Shown here piece after piece: positions 23,547 to 34,554 of a stretch of DNA of 64,000 nucleotides. The position numbers and the translations under genes were made by a program. This DNA is from Astrothelium macrocarpum (lineage: Eukaryota; Ascomycota; Dothideomycetes; Trypetheliales; Trypetheliaceae): positions 1 through 64,000 of the forward strand of contig JAGEMR010000024.1 in the NCBI GenBank assembly GCA_021030915.1, written 5' to 3'. Position 1 is the first letter of the stretch. Every line of letters starts with the position of its first letter. The notes under the pieces are model-generated. The model did not search any database, was not told the DNA's origin, and worked only from the letters and a program-made list of their open reading frames with translations.

Positions 23547-26500
23547 ATGCCAGACTGCTACCACATGGCGGCGGAACTGACTCAAACTCAGAATCAGGCT
23601 CAGGATCACACTCAATTACAGAGCCAGACACAGACGATTGATTCCACGATAGAATTCTTTACAAGCTGCCCTACCATCTGGAACGACCTTACCTCTGTGC
23701 AAAGGGAATCCTGCGTTGCACTCGTCCGTCTGACCCGTCAAATCGAAGGATACTACGCCTGGGCTGCAACCGGGGACCTGGCAAAGCAATGGAATAAGAA
23801 TGGGTATGGACAGTATTTGGCAGTCATACAACAATCTAAGGTCCACAAAGGAAGAGTTGGTGCCTTCCGGGAGAAGTTAGCCTCGCACGAACTTCGCCTT
23901 TTGAGCAAAACTTCTGAGCGGGAAACGGCGAAGCCCTTCGTCATAATCACATCCAAGGACTTGAAAAAGGCGCTGGAGATCGTGAACCTCCTTGAGAAGC
24001 ACCCACGTCTCTGCAAGTTTGGCATCAGTTGTATGGCACGCCAGGGAGGCTTGCGATTCACAGCTGGTGAGCCTTCAACCTCGTCTCACACAACCGACCA
24101 TCATGGCAAATCTTCTGATCAAAGCGGTCTTGAATCGTCGCATGGTCTAAGTGGTACTCGAATTGCTATATACAAATATGAAGGAGCTACACGGAGTGAA
24201 AAGAGAAATGTGGCTACTATTGGTGGTGTGTTTCGGATCGGCAATAAGTACATGGCGCTGACGGCTGCACACGTTTTTTTCGATAACGTGTCAAGCTCGG
24301 GTTCATGGGTCGACAGCGGTCTATATGTTACCACCGAGAGCAGCTCCAGCATGATAGAACAAAGGCCCCGTCCGGTGGTGTCTGAGCTGTACGAAATATT
24401 CGTGGAAAGCTTCTGGGCGCATGATTCTGGATCCAACGGCAATGGGCCGCGTACTGTCACATCAATGGGCTTATTTGAACCGCACTTAACCCGTCGTCGA
24501 AAATTACCCAAGCAAATAGACTTATGTGAGGTGATATGGGATTTTGAGATGGACTGGGCACTCATTGAACTTCGAGATCCCTCGATGTTATGCCCCAACA
24601 TCCTCCAAATCTCTTCCAATGTCCGGCGTCAGTTGAAACCTCCGCAGTCAGGTCAGATCAAATCCCACCAACCGGACAACTTCTAATTGCAGCCGGAGTG
24701 TCCGGGCCTGTCGAAGGCATTGGTTTGGGAACTGTTGGAGGCATCTTGCTCCCATGGTCTGAGCAAGAGATTAGCGTGTGGTCAATGGAGGCGGAAATCG
24801 GTGAGGTCTGTCTCTTCAAGTTCTCTTCTGCATATCGCTTACAGACATTTCCTAGCTATTGGAGATTGTGGATCTGCCGTCATCAATCCGGATAATGGCG
24901 TAACCTTGGGATTTGTCGTTGTGCTTGAGTCTCAAAGTATGACGACTTATTTCGTCCCACTGCCAGCAATTTTCCAAAGCATCTCGACCAAATGCAGGTT
25001 GGGCGATGTCCCATTGCAGAGCTTCTTCAACTTGAATGACGTCAGTGACGTTAAATCGGACGCTCGAGCCGCAATAATGATAGACCGAAAAGATCCTGTT
25101 CATGACTCCCAACGCCTTCAGCTGGATTCCATTGTGAAGGAATTCTTTAGGCAGGTCCAACAATGCACAGTCTTCGCTTTCGACAAAAGGAAGATCATCC
25201 TCGAGAAACGACTGGAGCTTTGGTTCCTTGAATCAGGCAGCCGAAACGCCACGAACTTGGATCTTCTTTTAGATTGCATCTATCCTCGAAACAGAATGAT
25301 TCCGATTGACGCTAAAACTATATTGAGCAGCAACAAGAAATCCACCCTTGTTTTGAGTATCCTTCTCGAGATTGGTCATGGTGGCCTCATCGAACAGTTT
25401 CATAGGCACGGCCTAGTCGATAGAAGACTGCCCTTCGCAAAGGAGCGTCTCTTGCCTGCTGTGTCTGAAATGGGAGCCTCGAACCCGCTCGAAATCGTTG
25501 AAGCCTTCTTGGAAATGCAATGGTCTTATTGTCCATTGACTTTTGAGTCCGGTGCCAGCATATCGTGTGAGCCTAGGCAGGTTTTACCCATTGTACTATG
25601 CGAACCAATCAATTCGAAAGGTGGCACAGCAAAAGTTATGCGAACTTATGTTCTGGAGGACTATGTAGACTACGAGCTTCGCAAAATAGCTTCCGCGTCA
25701 AAGTTTACATATCCCTTAGACCTAGAGAACTTCGGACCCGTAAGTATATTTTGCATTATCCATTTGTTAACATTGCAAGAATACAGAGATTCTAAGTCTG
25801 AACAGCTTTACAAGTTCGCATTGAAGTCATTTCCATCTAACAACCGTAAAGTTTTCGAAATGGAAGTCGAGGCACTTCGAGCAACGGCCCATCTTGAAGG
25901 GATAATAAAGTACTTTGGAGATTTCAAATTGACAAACTCCACCCCGAATTCTAATAGTTTCTTGGAGGGTTATCATATTCTCCTGGAGTACGGAGAGTTC
26001 GATCTAGAAGAATATTTTGCCAGTCATCTACCTCCGATTTTATCAGCGGACATTGTGCAATTTTGGAAAAACCTTTCAGAGGTTGCGTACACAGTATCAA
26101 GCATTCATAATATTACGAAGCGAAGGGCCGGGATTGACGAAGACTATTTAGGGTACGTGGAAACCTCGCCGGGATCGAAAGTTACTCTGACTCTTCCAGG
26201 TGGCATGCTGATATCAAGCCCGATAACATACTAATCGTTCGTGGCAAGTTTAAACTATCCGACCCCAGCTTCGCCAAATTTGAAACCTTCGACCAAAATG
26301 TCACAGCGTTAACCGGAGGGACGGTCAAGTACAGTACGTTTGCGTACACCTCTCTTATAAACGTATGGAATTGACGTAAAAATTTAGGTGCTCCGGAGCT
26401 TGAGTTTGGAAATAAAGATACCCTTGTGAGTCAAGCCAGTGACATATGGTCTCTGGGATGCGTCTTCTCAGAGGCTATCACGTGGGTCGTCCTGGGATCC

Positions 26501-28656
26501 GCTGGATGCAGCAGCTTCGAATCAGTCCGCATCAACGCCACGGCAACCAATCCTCAGCCGTACCCTCAGGATTGTTTTCATGATGGCAGAGATCTTTTTT
26601 TAGAGGTGCATAATTGGCACAAACTTCTGCGCAGCAGCTTGAGAAGAAGCGACACAGTCACCGAGTCAGTTATTGACCTACTGGACCATAAAATTCTTCT
26701 GAGCAATCCGTCCAAGCGTATAACCATTCAAGAACTCTGCGAAGAATTGGATCACATCCTCTCAATTGCCGAATCCAAGTCAAATACCAAACACTTGCAG
26801 GAGCTAAAAGTTTGGGAAGTGTAAGGATCAAGTACTGGTTATAAAATAACTAGTAACGAGGCTAGTTGTTCTCGACATAGTGGACGGGCGGCGTCAGCAG
26901 CGCCGCCATATTTCAATCCATCGGCCTTTACGGATCTGCTACATAGGGATACAGATCATGGCGACACAACGGCCAAAAAGGGACCAAGTTTGCCAGAATC
27001 AGATAGCCTTCCGCCCTCTTCCGCTACTCATATCGCGTCTGGTGTCATTGGTACGGTGGACGTCGCAATAAGGTTGGTTACCTAAAGTTCAGCGTCTCCC
27101 ACCTAATGTGGGGGCGGGTTCCTCTGTAACGGCTTTTACTTAGTCTAACTGTAAACAGATGGGGTAATGTCATTATCGAGACTTCCTCTACTTTTAAAAA
27201 AGCAGGGAGGGAAATCTCCGAGCGGGTTGCTCGCATACATCTCCATTTGAAGCAGATCAATCTACAGCTGGATTTTCTTCGGCGAATATGGGAGGATCTT
27301 AATGATGAGTTTCAAGACATACAAAACGACAGACTAGCCGATCTTATATCCAGGCTTACTGCTACTGACTCTAAGTTGAAGAGCTATATTGAAGAACGAT
27401 CCGTTGGACCAAATACAGACACTAACACAGCGTATTCAACTCTGGGCATAATAAAGAATTTCAAATACCCAATGTTAAAGAACTATATGGACAGAATAAT
27501 TAGTGACATGGAAACATGGAAAAAGCTATTTGATTCGTCGTGGTTTCTTATCATGAGGATAGCGAATGGGCATGTGGATGAGGAACTAGACTACATTGGT
27601 CGCGAGAGCAAAGTCATCACGACTGCCTTGAATGTCCGAGATTTGGTGAAGAAGATTCCACAACAACCTATCTCTGTATTCCTGCCACCGGATGGGCTAG
27701 AAGATGCCAGTATTGTTGAGCTGCCTTTCAGCTCAATAAGTTTAATACAACGAGTGGGCTCTCTCAGATGGTATATAGTGGACACTATATTCTGCAAATC
27801 CTCTCAAGATTTCCATCAGCAACGGAGCGGCATTCGAGACCTAGCAAGAAGACTAAAAGTAGCCGACCCGACAACATTTTCTCTTCTGAAATGTTCCGGA
27901 GTCGTCGCGGAGACTACGTCAAACAGATACAAGCTATTCTTCAGGATGCCAGACGATCAGTGTGACCCACGAACACTTCGTGACATCCTCCAATCGGGTG
28001 CAACATATAATCTTTCTGATCGGTTCCGATTGGCTGGGCAATTAGCAAGGGCCATCTGCTCGATCCACACATTTGGCTTCGTGCACAAGAGTATTAGACC
28101 GGAGAACATCGTTCTATTTCAGGACCAAAACCCTTCACTTGGATCTGCGTTTCTCCTTGGATTCGAAAAGGCGCGCCGGCAAGAAGGTTTTGATTCATTG
28201 ATGGGCGATGATAACTGGGAGAGGAACCTGTACCGACATCCTCAGCAGCAGGGTGTGATGCTTCAAGAGCCATACCTTATGCAGCACGATATTTACAGCC
28301 TCGGGGTTTGCCTATTGGAGATTGGACTGTGGAAGTCTTTGGTAGAATATATTCGCACAACCTCAGACTCAGTTGATAAATTAACAAGGTCCGAGGCTGC
28401 CAAAGAGGACTTGCTGATCCTGGCCAGGAAGCGCCTACCATCTTACATGGGCCGTAAGTATGCAACTATTGTCGAGACATGTCTCACTTGCCTGGATGCG
28501 GGAACCGATGGGTTTGGCGATGAGTCGGAATTCCAGGACGAGGATGGTGTTTTGGTTGTCGTAAGATATATCGAAAAGGTGAGTCGCATAAGTGTATTCG
28601 GGTACACTGGCTGACGTTCCAAGATTCTGTTGCAACTCAATAGCATTTCGGTCTGA
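23547..28656 (+). CDS. Fused peptidase / protein kinase / HeLo-like / pseudokinase protein
   Basis: My model has exons 23547-24651, 24693-24800, 24856-26152, 26200-26333, 26388-26820, 26866-27072, 27159-28578 and 28624-28656, with continuous phase, giving 1578 aa. Residues about 215-440 form a trypsin-fold peptidase-like domain with His242 (TAAH), Asp336 (MDWALI) and GDCGS with Cys409 at the nucleophile position. Residues about 700-1020 form a kinase: Lys728 (FALKSF), HADIKPDN (Asp841) and DPS in place of DFG (Asp858), but no Gly-rich loop. Residues about 1080-1200 are helical and resemble fungal HeLo-like domains (DVAIRWGN, LQLDFLRRIW). Residues about 1290-1578 are a second kinase fold with HKSIRPEN, so the catalytic Asp is lost. 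The key join is a 45-nt intron (26821-26865, GTAAGG...CTAG) that removes an in-frame TAA. Without it the first half ends at 26824 and the second half has no ATG at its start. The first intron could instead use a donor about 23 nt upstream. The protein probably belongs to fungal self/non-self signalling. Confidence 0.68.
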
Positions 28657-28996
28657 ATCAAATGAACCAATTTCACTGCTGAGAGTAGTATGAATAATAT
28701 AGAAAGAAAATCGAGGGATCGCATGAAAACAATTGTTTTTGGCTATTCTGGGAGGGCAGATAGTAATTGAGGTTATGGACAAAAACATTAGAGTAAGATA
28801 CTTAACTCCCGTAATGCTATGTGCTGGGGGATCCGGTGCTCGTTTCGGCTCAATTTGCCGCTGCTTTAGCTCGCCTGAGCCGTTAAAACTGGAATAGGAG
28901 TAATAGCGTCCAAAGTTAACGAACGTTAATTTAGCTTTCGCATATTATGTTTAGCGCTGTTATTAGATCAAAGTATAGTACGCAGGACTAGGGAAT

Positions 28997-29081
28997 ACGT
29001 AAAATCAGAGAGCACGTAAATTCAGACAGCGCGTAAAATCGGAGAGCGCGTAAGATTAGAGAGTGTGTAAGATCAAAGGTG
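28997..29081. repeat. 17-bp minisatellite, five units
   Basis: Five consecutive units of the form (A/G)CGTAAAATC(A/G)GAGAGC with a few substitutions each. The period is exactly 17, so it is not coding. Confidence 0.8.
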
Positions 29082-29164
29082 CGTAGAGGTAGATTATGTG
29101 TGGGCCCTGTGTACTGTATATCTCCCAAGATAGCTTCGCGGTTAATAAAACAATGACGACAATA

Positions 29165-29166
29165 GC

Positions 29167-29200
<34 letters not shown>

Positions 29201-29201
29201 G
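29165..29201. repeat. CAA trinucleotide microsatellite
   Basis: About twelve uninterrupted CAA units. Confidence 0.9.
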
Positions 29202-29413
29202 CAGAAGGTTATGACAGCCAGGGCAGCCGCTTATACAAAGGCGTTTCTACAGAAGTGGAGAGATATTGACAGACCTTTGCCAAACTTAGTAAAGCGACAA
29301 CAGCGACAAAAGCGACCGCAGGGACCAAAGTGGAAGCGATAACAGCAACAACGGCGGTGGCGACGACGGCGACAACGGCGGTCACAACAGCAGTGATGGC
29401 ACGACAGCCGTGG

Positions 29414-29505
29414 CGACAACAGCGACAACAGCGACAACAGCGACAACAGTGACAACAGTGACAACAGTGACAACAGTGACAACAGTGACAACAGCGACAA
29501 CAGCA
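29414..29505. repeat. 9-bp tandem repeat (CGACAACAG / TGACAACAG)
   Basis: About ten near-identical 9-base units. One frame encodes (A/V)TT repeats and the opposite strand encodes Leu/Ser repeats. An open frame continues from here into the kinase gene. Looser relatives of the same word extend to about 29660. Confidence 0.85.
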
Positions 29506-29697
29506 GCTACCACAGTAGCGATGGCAACAACAGCGACCGCAGCAACAATGACGGTAGCAACACCAACGGCAACGGCAGCGACGGCACCATCAGGGAGGGC
29601 AATAACAGCAGCAACGGCAATAACAGCGACGGCGACAGCGACGACAACTGGGACAGTAGCGATAACAAACAGATTACGCGACACAAACACGTCAACC

Positions 29698-30987
29698 ATG
29701 CGTACACGTCCTGAAAGACTTCTGGGATCTGGCAGATTTGCAATGGTTTATCGTGAGTCTGACAATGAGCGCGAGTATGCTCAAAAGCGTGTATGTTTCT
29801 TCATTTTCTAGATTGGTCGTTCACTAATAGTAGTCACTTAGTACTCATTCCACCTACCTGATTCAGACGTGGCATTTGATACGGAACTCAGAGCATATCT
29901 AATTCTATCTAAAAAGGACAGTCTACTTGGCCGAGTACCAAACCTCTATAGTTTCAATCGTACGAAGAGAGTACTCGATCTCGAATTGGTTTGCGGACAG
30001 TCACTTCGCCAAGCCCTACAAGGACTCTCGTTCGATCGTCTCGATAGCATTAAACATTCGTTACGCGAAACATTACAAATACTTCACGAACTTGGCGTCT
30101 GCCATGGAGATATCTCTCTCGATAACATCCATCTTCCTGCCGTTTTATTGGACTTTAGTCACGCACATATTTGGTCGGAACCTTCGCGACAATGGAAGAG
30201 TCGCAAGCAGAGAGATTTAAATATTTTGGAAGAGGTATTTGATACAGCGAAGAAACTCAAGGTATATAAGTCTTAAAGCTGTAGTCGATAATACTGACGC
30301 ACACAGAACTCATCCGCTGCTGTTGCTTACATTGATATCGACATCAATAATGATTATCATCGCCAGGAGGCACTTACTGACTTACTTAAGTCGGCATACC
30401 ACCAACCGTCTCTTCTCGAAGCTGTTCGAGGAATCTCAACACCTATTCCTCGTCTTGCTCTCGCCATCGCTCGTATGTTTAACCGTTGCGGAGAGTTCTT
30501 CACCGTTTTAGAGAAGTTCGGAAGCTACAATCCTCCTGATACACTAAATGAACAAGCTATGGATATGCGTTCATTCGTAAAGCTTCAAGGCGAAATTGCG
30601 AAATCTCAAGCCGTCACACATTACTCCAAAGGCTGCGAAAGTTATGAAAAGGTAGTCGAATGCAGCATCAAAACTCTTGGTATGAAAGACGAAGTCACTT
30701 TCAAGCTCCGATTCGCATACATTCGTTGTTTGGAGAAGTGTGCTCGAATATCCGACGCCTTGGAAACGCTTGATGTCATGATCTTAGACCTGCAAAAGTC
30801 GGCGCTTGCCCATAAGTGGACGAAAGGCCTAAAGACTCATCGTGATAAGCTTTCAAGAAGCATTGTCTCCACATCAAACACATTGTCGCGGTCACGTAAG
30901 AGGCCACACGAAAGCAGTAGTAATAATGGATGTGCAAAACCCTCGGATTATGGCAATAAGCGTCTAAGAAGTCAGGATAGCCATTAA
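29698..30987 (+). CDS. Small atypical protein kinase-like protein
   Basis: Exons 29698-29790, 29842-30261 and 30307-30987 (introns 51 and 45 nt, all phase 0) give 397 aa. An ATP-binding start LGSGRFAMVYR is followed by a Lys in YAQKR (Lys30). The catalytic loop is HGDISLDN (Asp121) and the metal site is DFS (Asp135). The HGD...DN form is that of atypical Bud32, RIO and aminoglycoside-phosphotransferase-like kinases. The C-terminal 200 residues look helical, possibly TPR-like (YSKGCESYEKVVE, RLRFAYIRCLEK-type), and end in a basic Lys/Arg/Ser tail that could be nuclear. I chose the ATG at 29698 because it starts just before the Gly-rich loop. The frame is open through the repeat tract, and an ATG at 29521 would add 59 mostly Thr/Ala residues. 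Substrate unknown. Confidence 0.72.
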
Positions 30988-31728
30988 GGAAAAACTTTGA
31001 CCCATCACTTTTCCGCCTGAGTAAAGTCATCTTTGGATTTAAATGTCTGATGGGGCACCAAGCTCTTCACGGCTTCAAATCAATTTAATAGATCGTGCAA
31101 TACGAAGGCTGAGGTTTAACCATTGAGCTCGAGTGATGAATTTGGTAGCTGGGAGAAAATTCCATTCTTTGTAGTAACTAAGCCATGTGACAGAATGACG
31201 TAGATTAACCCAGTAGGCACACGAACAGATGCGTTGCCATGTCGAAGGTCGCTCAAAGGTCGCAGAGGCTTTTAATTCATCAATAAGAAGCAAAATACCA
31301 ATTCTCGCCAGGGAGAGCACCACACCCGCGCTCTCGTTCGCAATGAAACACGTTCCGTACTGCATTTAAGTTATATGATAAATTGTGTAGTGGATTTTTC
31401 AGTAGATTAGGCGATACTTTATAACTTGAGTAGGATATTCATTGCTTAACCCATTGCTTAATTCACTGCTCAGCCCACTGCTCAGCCCAGTGTTTAATCC
31501 ACTACTTGACTCACTTCTTAATCCACTATTCAACCTACTGCTCAATTTGTTGTTGAATACAACGGGGCATTATTTGGATACAGTACAAAACATGTTTCGT
31601 TACGAATAAACTTGGGGGTGTGATGCTCTCCTTAACCAAAAGTAGTGCGCTCCATAACAAATCCCTTATGCTTGACAGCTACTTCCAAATCACGAAAATT
31701 ACTTATATAAGTGTGATTTTCACGATCG
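30988..31728. other. Intergenic, contains 12-bp minisatellite
   Basis: Lies between convergent genes. A 96-codon minus-strand frame at 31075-31365 has no recognisable features. Confidence 0.5.
31444..31551. repeat. 12-bp minisatellite, nine units
   Basis: Nine exact-length units of GCTCAGCCCACT / CTTAATCCACT type with C/T variation. The period of 12 is a multiple of 3 and one plus-strand frame reads an LLNPLLNS-like tetrapeptide repeat without stops, but no gene surrounds it. Confidence 0.85.
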
Positions 31729-32904
31729 TCAGCGGGTTGTGAAGATCTTACAGTATTCTGGGTCGTTCGGAAGGTTTAGATATCCAGTTCGAAGATCATT
31801 TGCAACGACTGCGAGAAGATGAACAACGAATAGCGCAAGATTAACAATCAATCCGTCAGCCTGCCATGTAATAATGAGACACTCTAGATAAGGCGTGTCC
31901 TCATTATTGCCGTGAGAGGCGTAACTAGACTCAGACGGAAGATGAGCCGAACTCGCCTGGGACGGTTGAGCTTCCAAGTCCACCGTTCCATACTCGCTGG
32001 GAGCAGTATCAGATTGCGTCGTTCTCTCGCCGACTGGGGTTGACGGTACTGATGATAGTGGAGATGAAGGACAAAGGGATACAGGTTGCGTCTTTCTCTC
32101 GCCGACCGGGGTCGATGGTGGATGACTTAGAGGTGAACGAAAGGATGTTTCCGGCGGTCCTGGGCTTGAATGCTCCACATCAAGGTGTCGCCGCTCTGTC
32201 GTTAGTGCTATTGGCTGGCTTGGGGGAGATCTAAGCGTTCTGCGGACCAAAAAGAGCTCGATGTTTGTGATGATATAAAAATACCGAGACTGGTAGTTTG
32301 CAGCATAATAGTTGACTTGTCCTAAACAGGATTGGACTAGTTCTGTTCCTTTGGATGCCTGGGACGATAGCGGCAGATCGTCTGAATCTAGACTACTCGA
32401 ATCCTCTACATCTATTCTTTCTCTCCGAAATAATTCCCGAGTGAATTTTGTGCCGCCAGGCACAAGATTCTTTCTTGGATCTGCTCCAGATCTCATCCTT
32501 GCTGTTGAACCGGACCAATCTGGAAACATTGTGTCGGAAGTGTTAATGTCCTCTGTCCATGCAACTTGATCTAACTTGAAATGAAGGCACGCGACTCGCA
32601 ACGCTTCGTTGACGATGACGTTATTGTGCCGGGCTAAATAAATATCGAGCCCCCTCTCGCGACGAATCTCCGTTTTTTGGGGGATAACCGGTGTCGGATC
32701 GGCAAGATCAAACTCAGTGTCCAAGATGGTACCAAACAAGGCGTTGATATTTGGGAGCGTAAAGTCTTCCCACGTTTCCCAGTACTCTATAATGGGCCAG
32801 TAATTGGGAAGACCGCTGGTTTTGGGTTGGGAACAAGCCGCGCGTTCGTGCACTTTGATGGGTTCATTTGGTAGCAATAGGTAATACCGTAGAGTACAGC
32901 GCAT
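31729..32904 (-). CDS. Hypothetical protein with possible PD-(D/E)xK-like core
   Basis: A single exon gives 391 aa from an ATG at 32904. Residues 85-205 carry motifs I associate with a broad fungal family: PDWSG (128-130), then LVPGGTK (147-153) and a YYAANYQSRYFYIITNIELF block. In relatives the middle motif is usually PGDTK. A D...(D/E)xK spacing would fit a restriction-nuclease-like fold, and here the second acidic residue reads Gly. Residues 220-320 are a Ser/Pro-rich linker with a twice-repeated PSTPVGERxTQ unit. A hydrophobic segment (LIVNLALFVVHLLAVV, about 355-370) is near the end. There is no known function. Such proteins are frequent in accessory regions with kinases of the FunK1 type. 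Confidence 0.65.
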   Translation of the reverse strand: MRCTLRYYLLLPNEPIKVHERAACSQPKTSGLPNYWPIIEYWETWEDFTLPNINALFGTILDTEFDLADPTPVIPQKTEIRRERGLDIYLARHNNVIVNEALRVACLHFKLDQVAWTEDINTSDTMFPDWSGSTARMRSGADPRKNLVPGGTKFTRELFRRERIDVEDSSSLDSDDLPLSSQASKGTELVQSCLGQVNYYAANYQSRYFYIITNIELFLVRRTLRSPPSQPIALTTERRHLDVEHSSPGPPETSFRSPLSHPPSTPVGERKTQPVSLCPSSPLSSVPSTPVGERTTQSDTAPSEYGTVDLEAQPSQASSAHLPSESSYASHGNNEDTPYLECLIITWQADGLIVNLALFVVHLLAVVANDLRTGYLNLPNDPEYCKIFTTR

Positions 32905-34554
32905 CTTGAGCTTGTTAGGACGGTAGTAAGATGCTTTTTCCTGGCTGTCCGTCTATGGGCATGTGGTACGTAAAGCTCGTTCCCATCTGAGTGTATCGAT
33001 ATTTCGATGATTTCTCCTCAGAGGTCAATTCCACCAGGAGACGAATTTAGTGGCGAACATGCTTTCCTAGTCAGACATCGTACATGCGTGCCTTCAAAAG
33101 CTGTTTATAATATTAGATTGATGGCCGTACGAAGCAGAAAGGAAGGAGTGGGCCGAGAAGTAGTCTTTACAAGTCAATCATATGTGCAGCGAAACGCCCG
33201 AAGGCTGTGACACCATCCTATTACGTTCGATGACTAAGGCGCCCATTAATAAGGCGCCCTTCACGATGCAACTGCGGACTTTGAACACGGTATTGATCAA
33301 AGATCCCGTAAATGCCTCACACTAAGACTTTGTTGATCGACCGGAGCCATTTTACAGTTCTCCAATTCGTTAGAAGTCCCTGCAAAAATTTTAGAATAAG
33401 CAATGTAGCCTCTGGTATGCAGGGCGTAGGCATCGGATGCAGCAGGATGGTGTAGTTAGATACTCTCGACCGACAGCTTTCACCCAGCCAGCGGAAACGA
33501 CGGAGACGAAACAAAGGCACGCACGATACCGGCCTTGACAATAGGCGAGCTTGAAACTATGCTTCGAAGCAGGAACCTGTTCAGGAAATGAGGATTTTGT
33601 CAGGACTAAACAGGAGAAGACTGGTCAAATACGGAGTAGAGTTGCTTGAGTTACCTAAGAGATAGCAGTTATGCTAGAAGGCTAATATAGTCGGTGTTAG
33701 CTCCAGAACTGCGATATGTACGGCAGCCTACATAGGGCCCGAGGCTTAGGCAGGCCTGACAAATTTGGTGCACTATCGCATCAATCGTGCACGCAATGTG
33801 ACTAACCAGCGGTGAGTGGTCTGTTAACGCGAGACAGGGTGTGAAAATACCGTAGAGAAATGCTCTAACTATAAGAGGACAAATCGGATAAGATAGTCGG
33901 CATGTACTTGTCCAATGGGAGTGGAAATTAGCCCAAATGAGAATAGATTTCCTCAAATAGCGAAACCAGACCCAGATAATTGTAACTGCAGCCGAAGCTC
34001 ATTTGAGACATTTTTTTCATGACGACGGGCTCAAAGAGTCGCATCGAAAACTTTCGGCATGGATCGTTCAGGGACGATGCACAAGAAATGTATCAAAGTA
34101 TCACAATTGAGTTCATTCTCAACAAGTTGGACCTGTAAATGTCATGTCGCGCATTGTATTAGATTCCGAATAGTGTGTCGTAGACAGACAGCAAACAAAT
34201 CAGATGCTAAGATCAAGAATTTGTTTTGACGTATGCGCGGTTTGACTCTGGATCCTGCAACAGTCAACTGCGCTTTGTACGAAGAGGTTTCACAATTGGC
34301 CGAGGATTGCAAAGCATCCACGGGAGCAAGAGAAAAAATGATATAAGTATACATACGAATGTGTGTGAACGGCTTTTGGTGAGAGCCACGGCTACAGCCC
34401 TAGAGCTCAAGCTGCGAAGCCTATGTCCAGTCTATTCCTACTTTTCCCAATGCACGCCCGAAATGAATCATCTCTTCTCCACCCCCCACGAAAGTGCATA
34501 ACCACAGGAACCATCCCATATTCACAAGATGCCCCCATCGTCCACCATACCCCT
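32905..34554. other. Intergenic, no gene recognised
   Basis: Short frames on both strands lack any family signature. This is the border between the accessory block and the conserved gene block. Confidence 0.5.

Larger units (their letters stand above)
28657..29697. other. Intergenic region with tandem repeats
   Basis: No conventional gene is seen. It holds a 17-base minisatellite, a CAA microsatellite and a 9-base ACAACAGCG-type repeat tract that runs into the next gene. Confidence 0.6.

Noticed and set aside
26822..26824. TAA as the true end of the peptidase-kinase gene
   Set aside because: Not excluded, but the open frame beyond it without a start codon and the fitting splice sites favour a single gene; reported as a finding.
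29231..29743. Long Leu/Ser and Val/Ala frames on the minus strand
   Set aside because: They are mirror readings of the 9-bp repeat and have no independent support.
28997..31551. Tandem repeats as a possible CRISPR array
   Set aside because: The units are contiguous with no spacers, and the host is a fungus.
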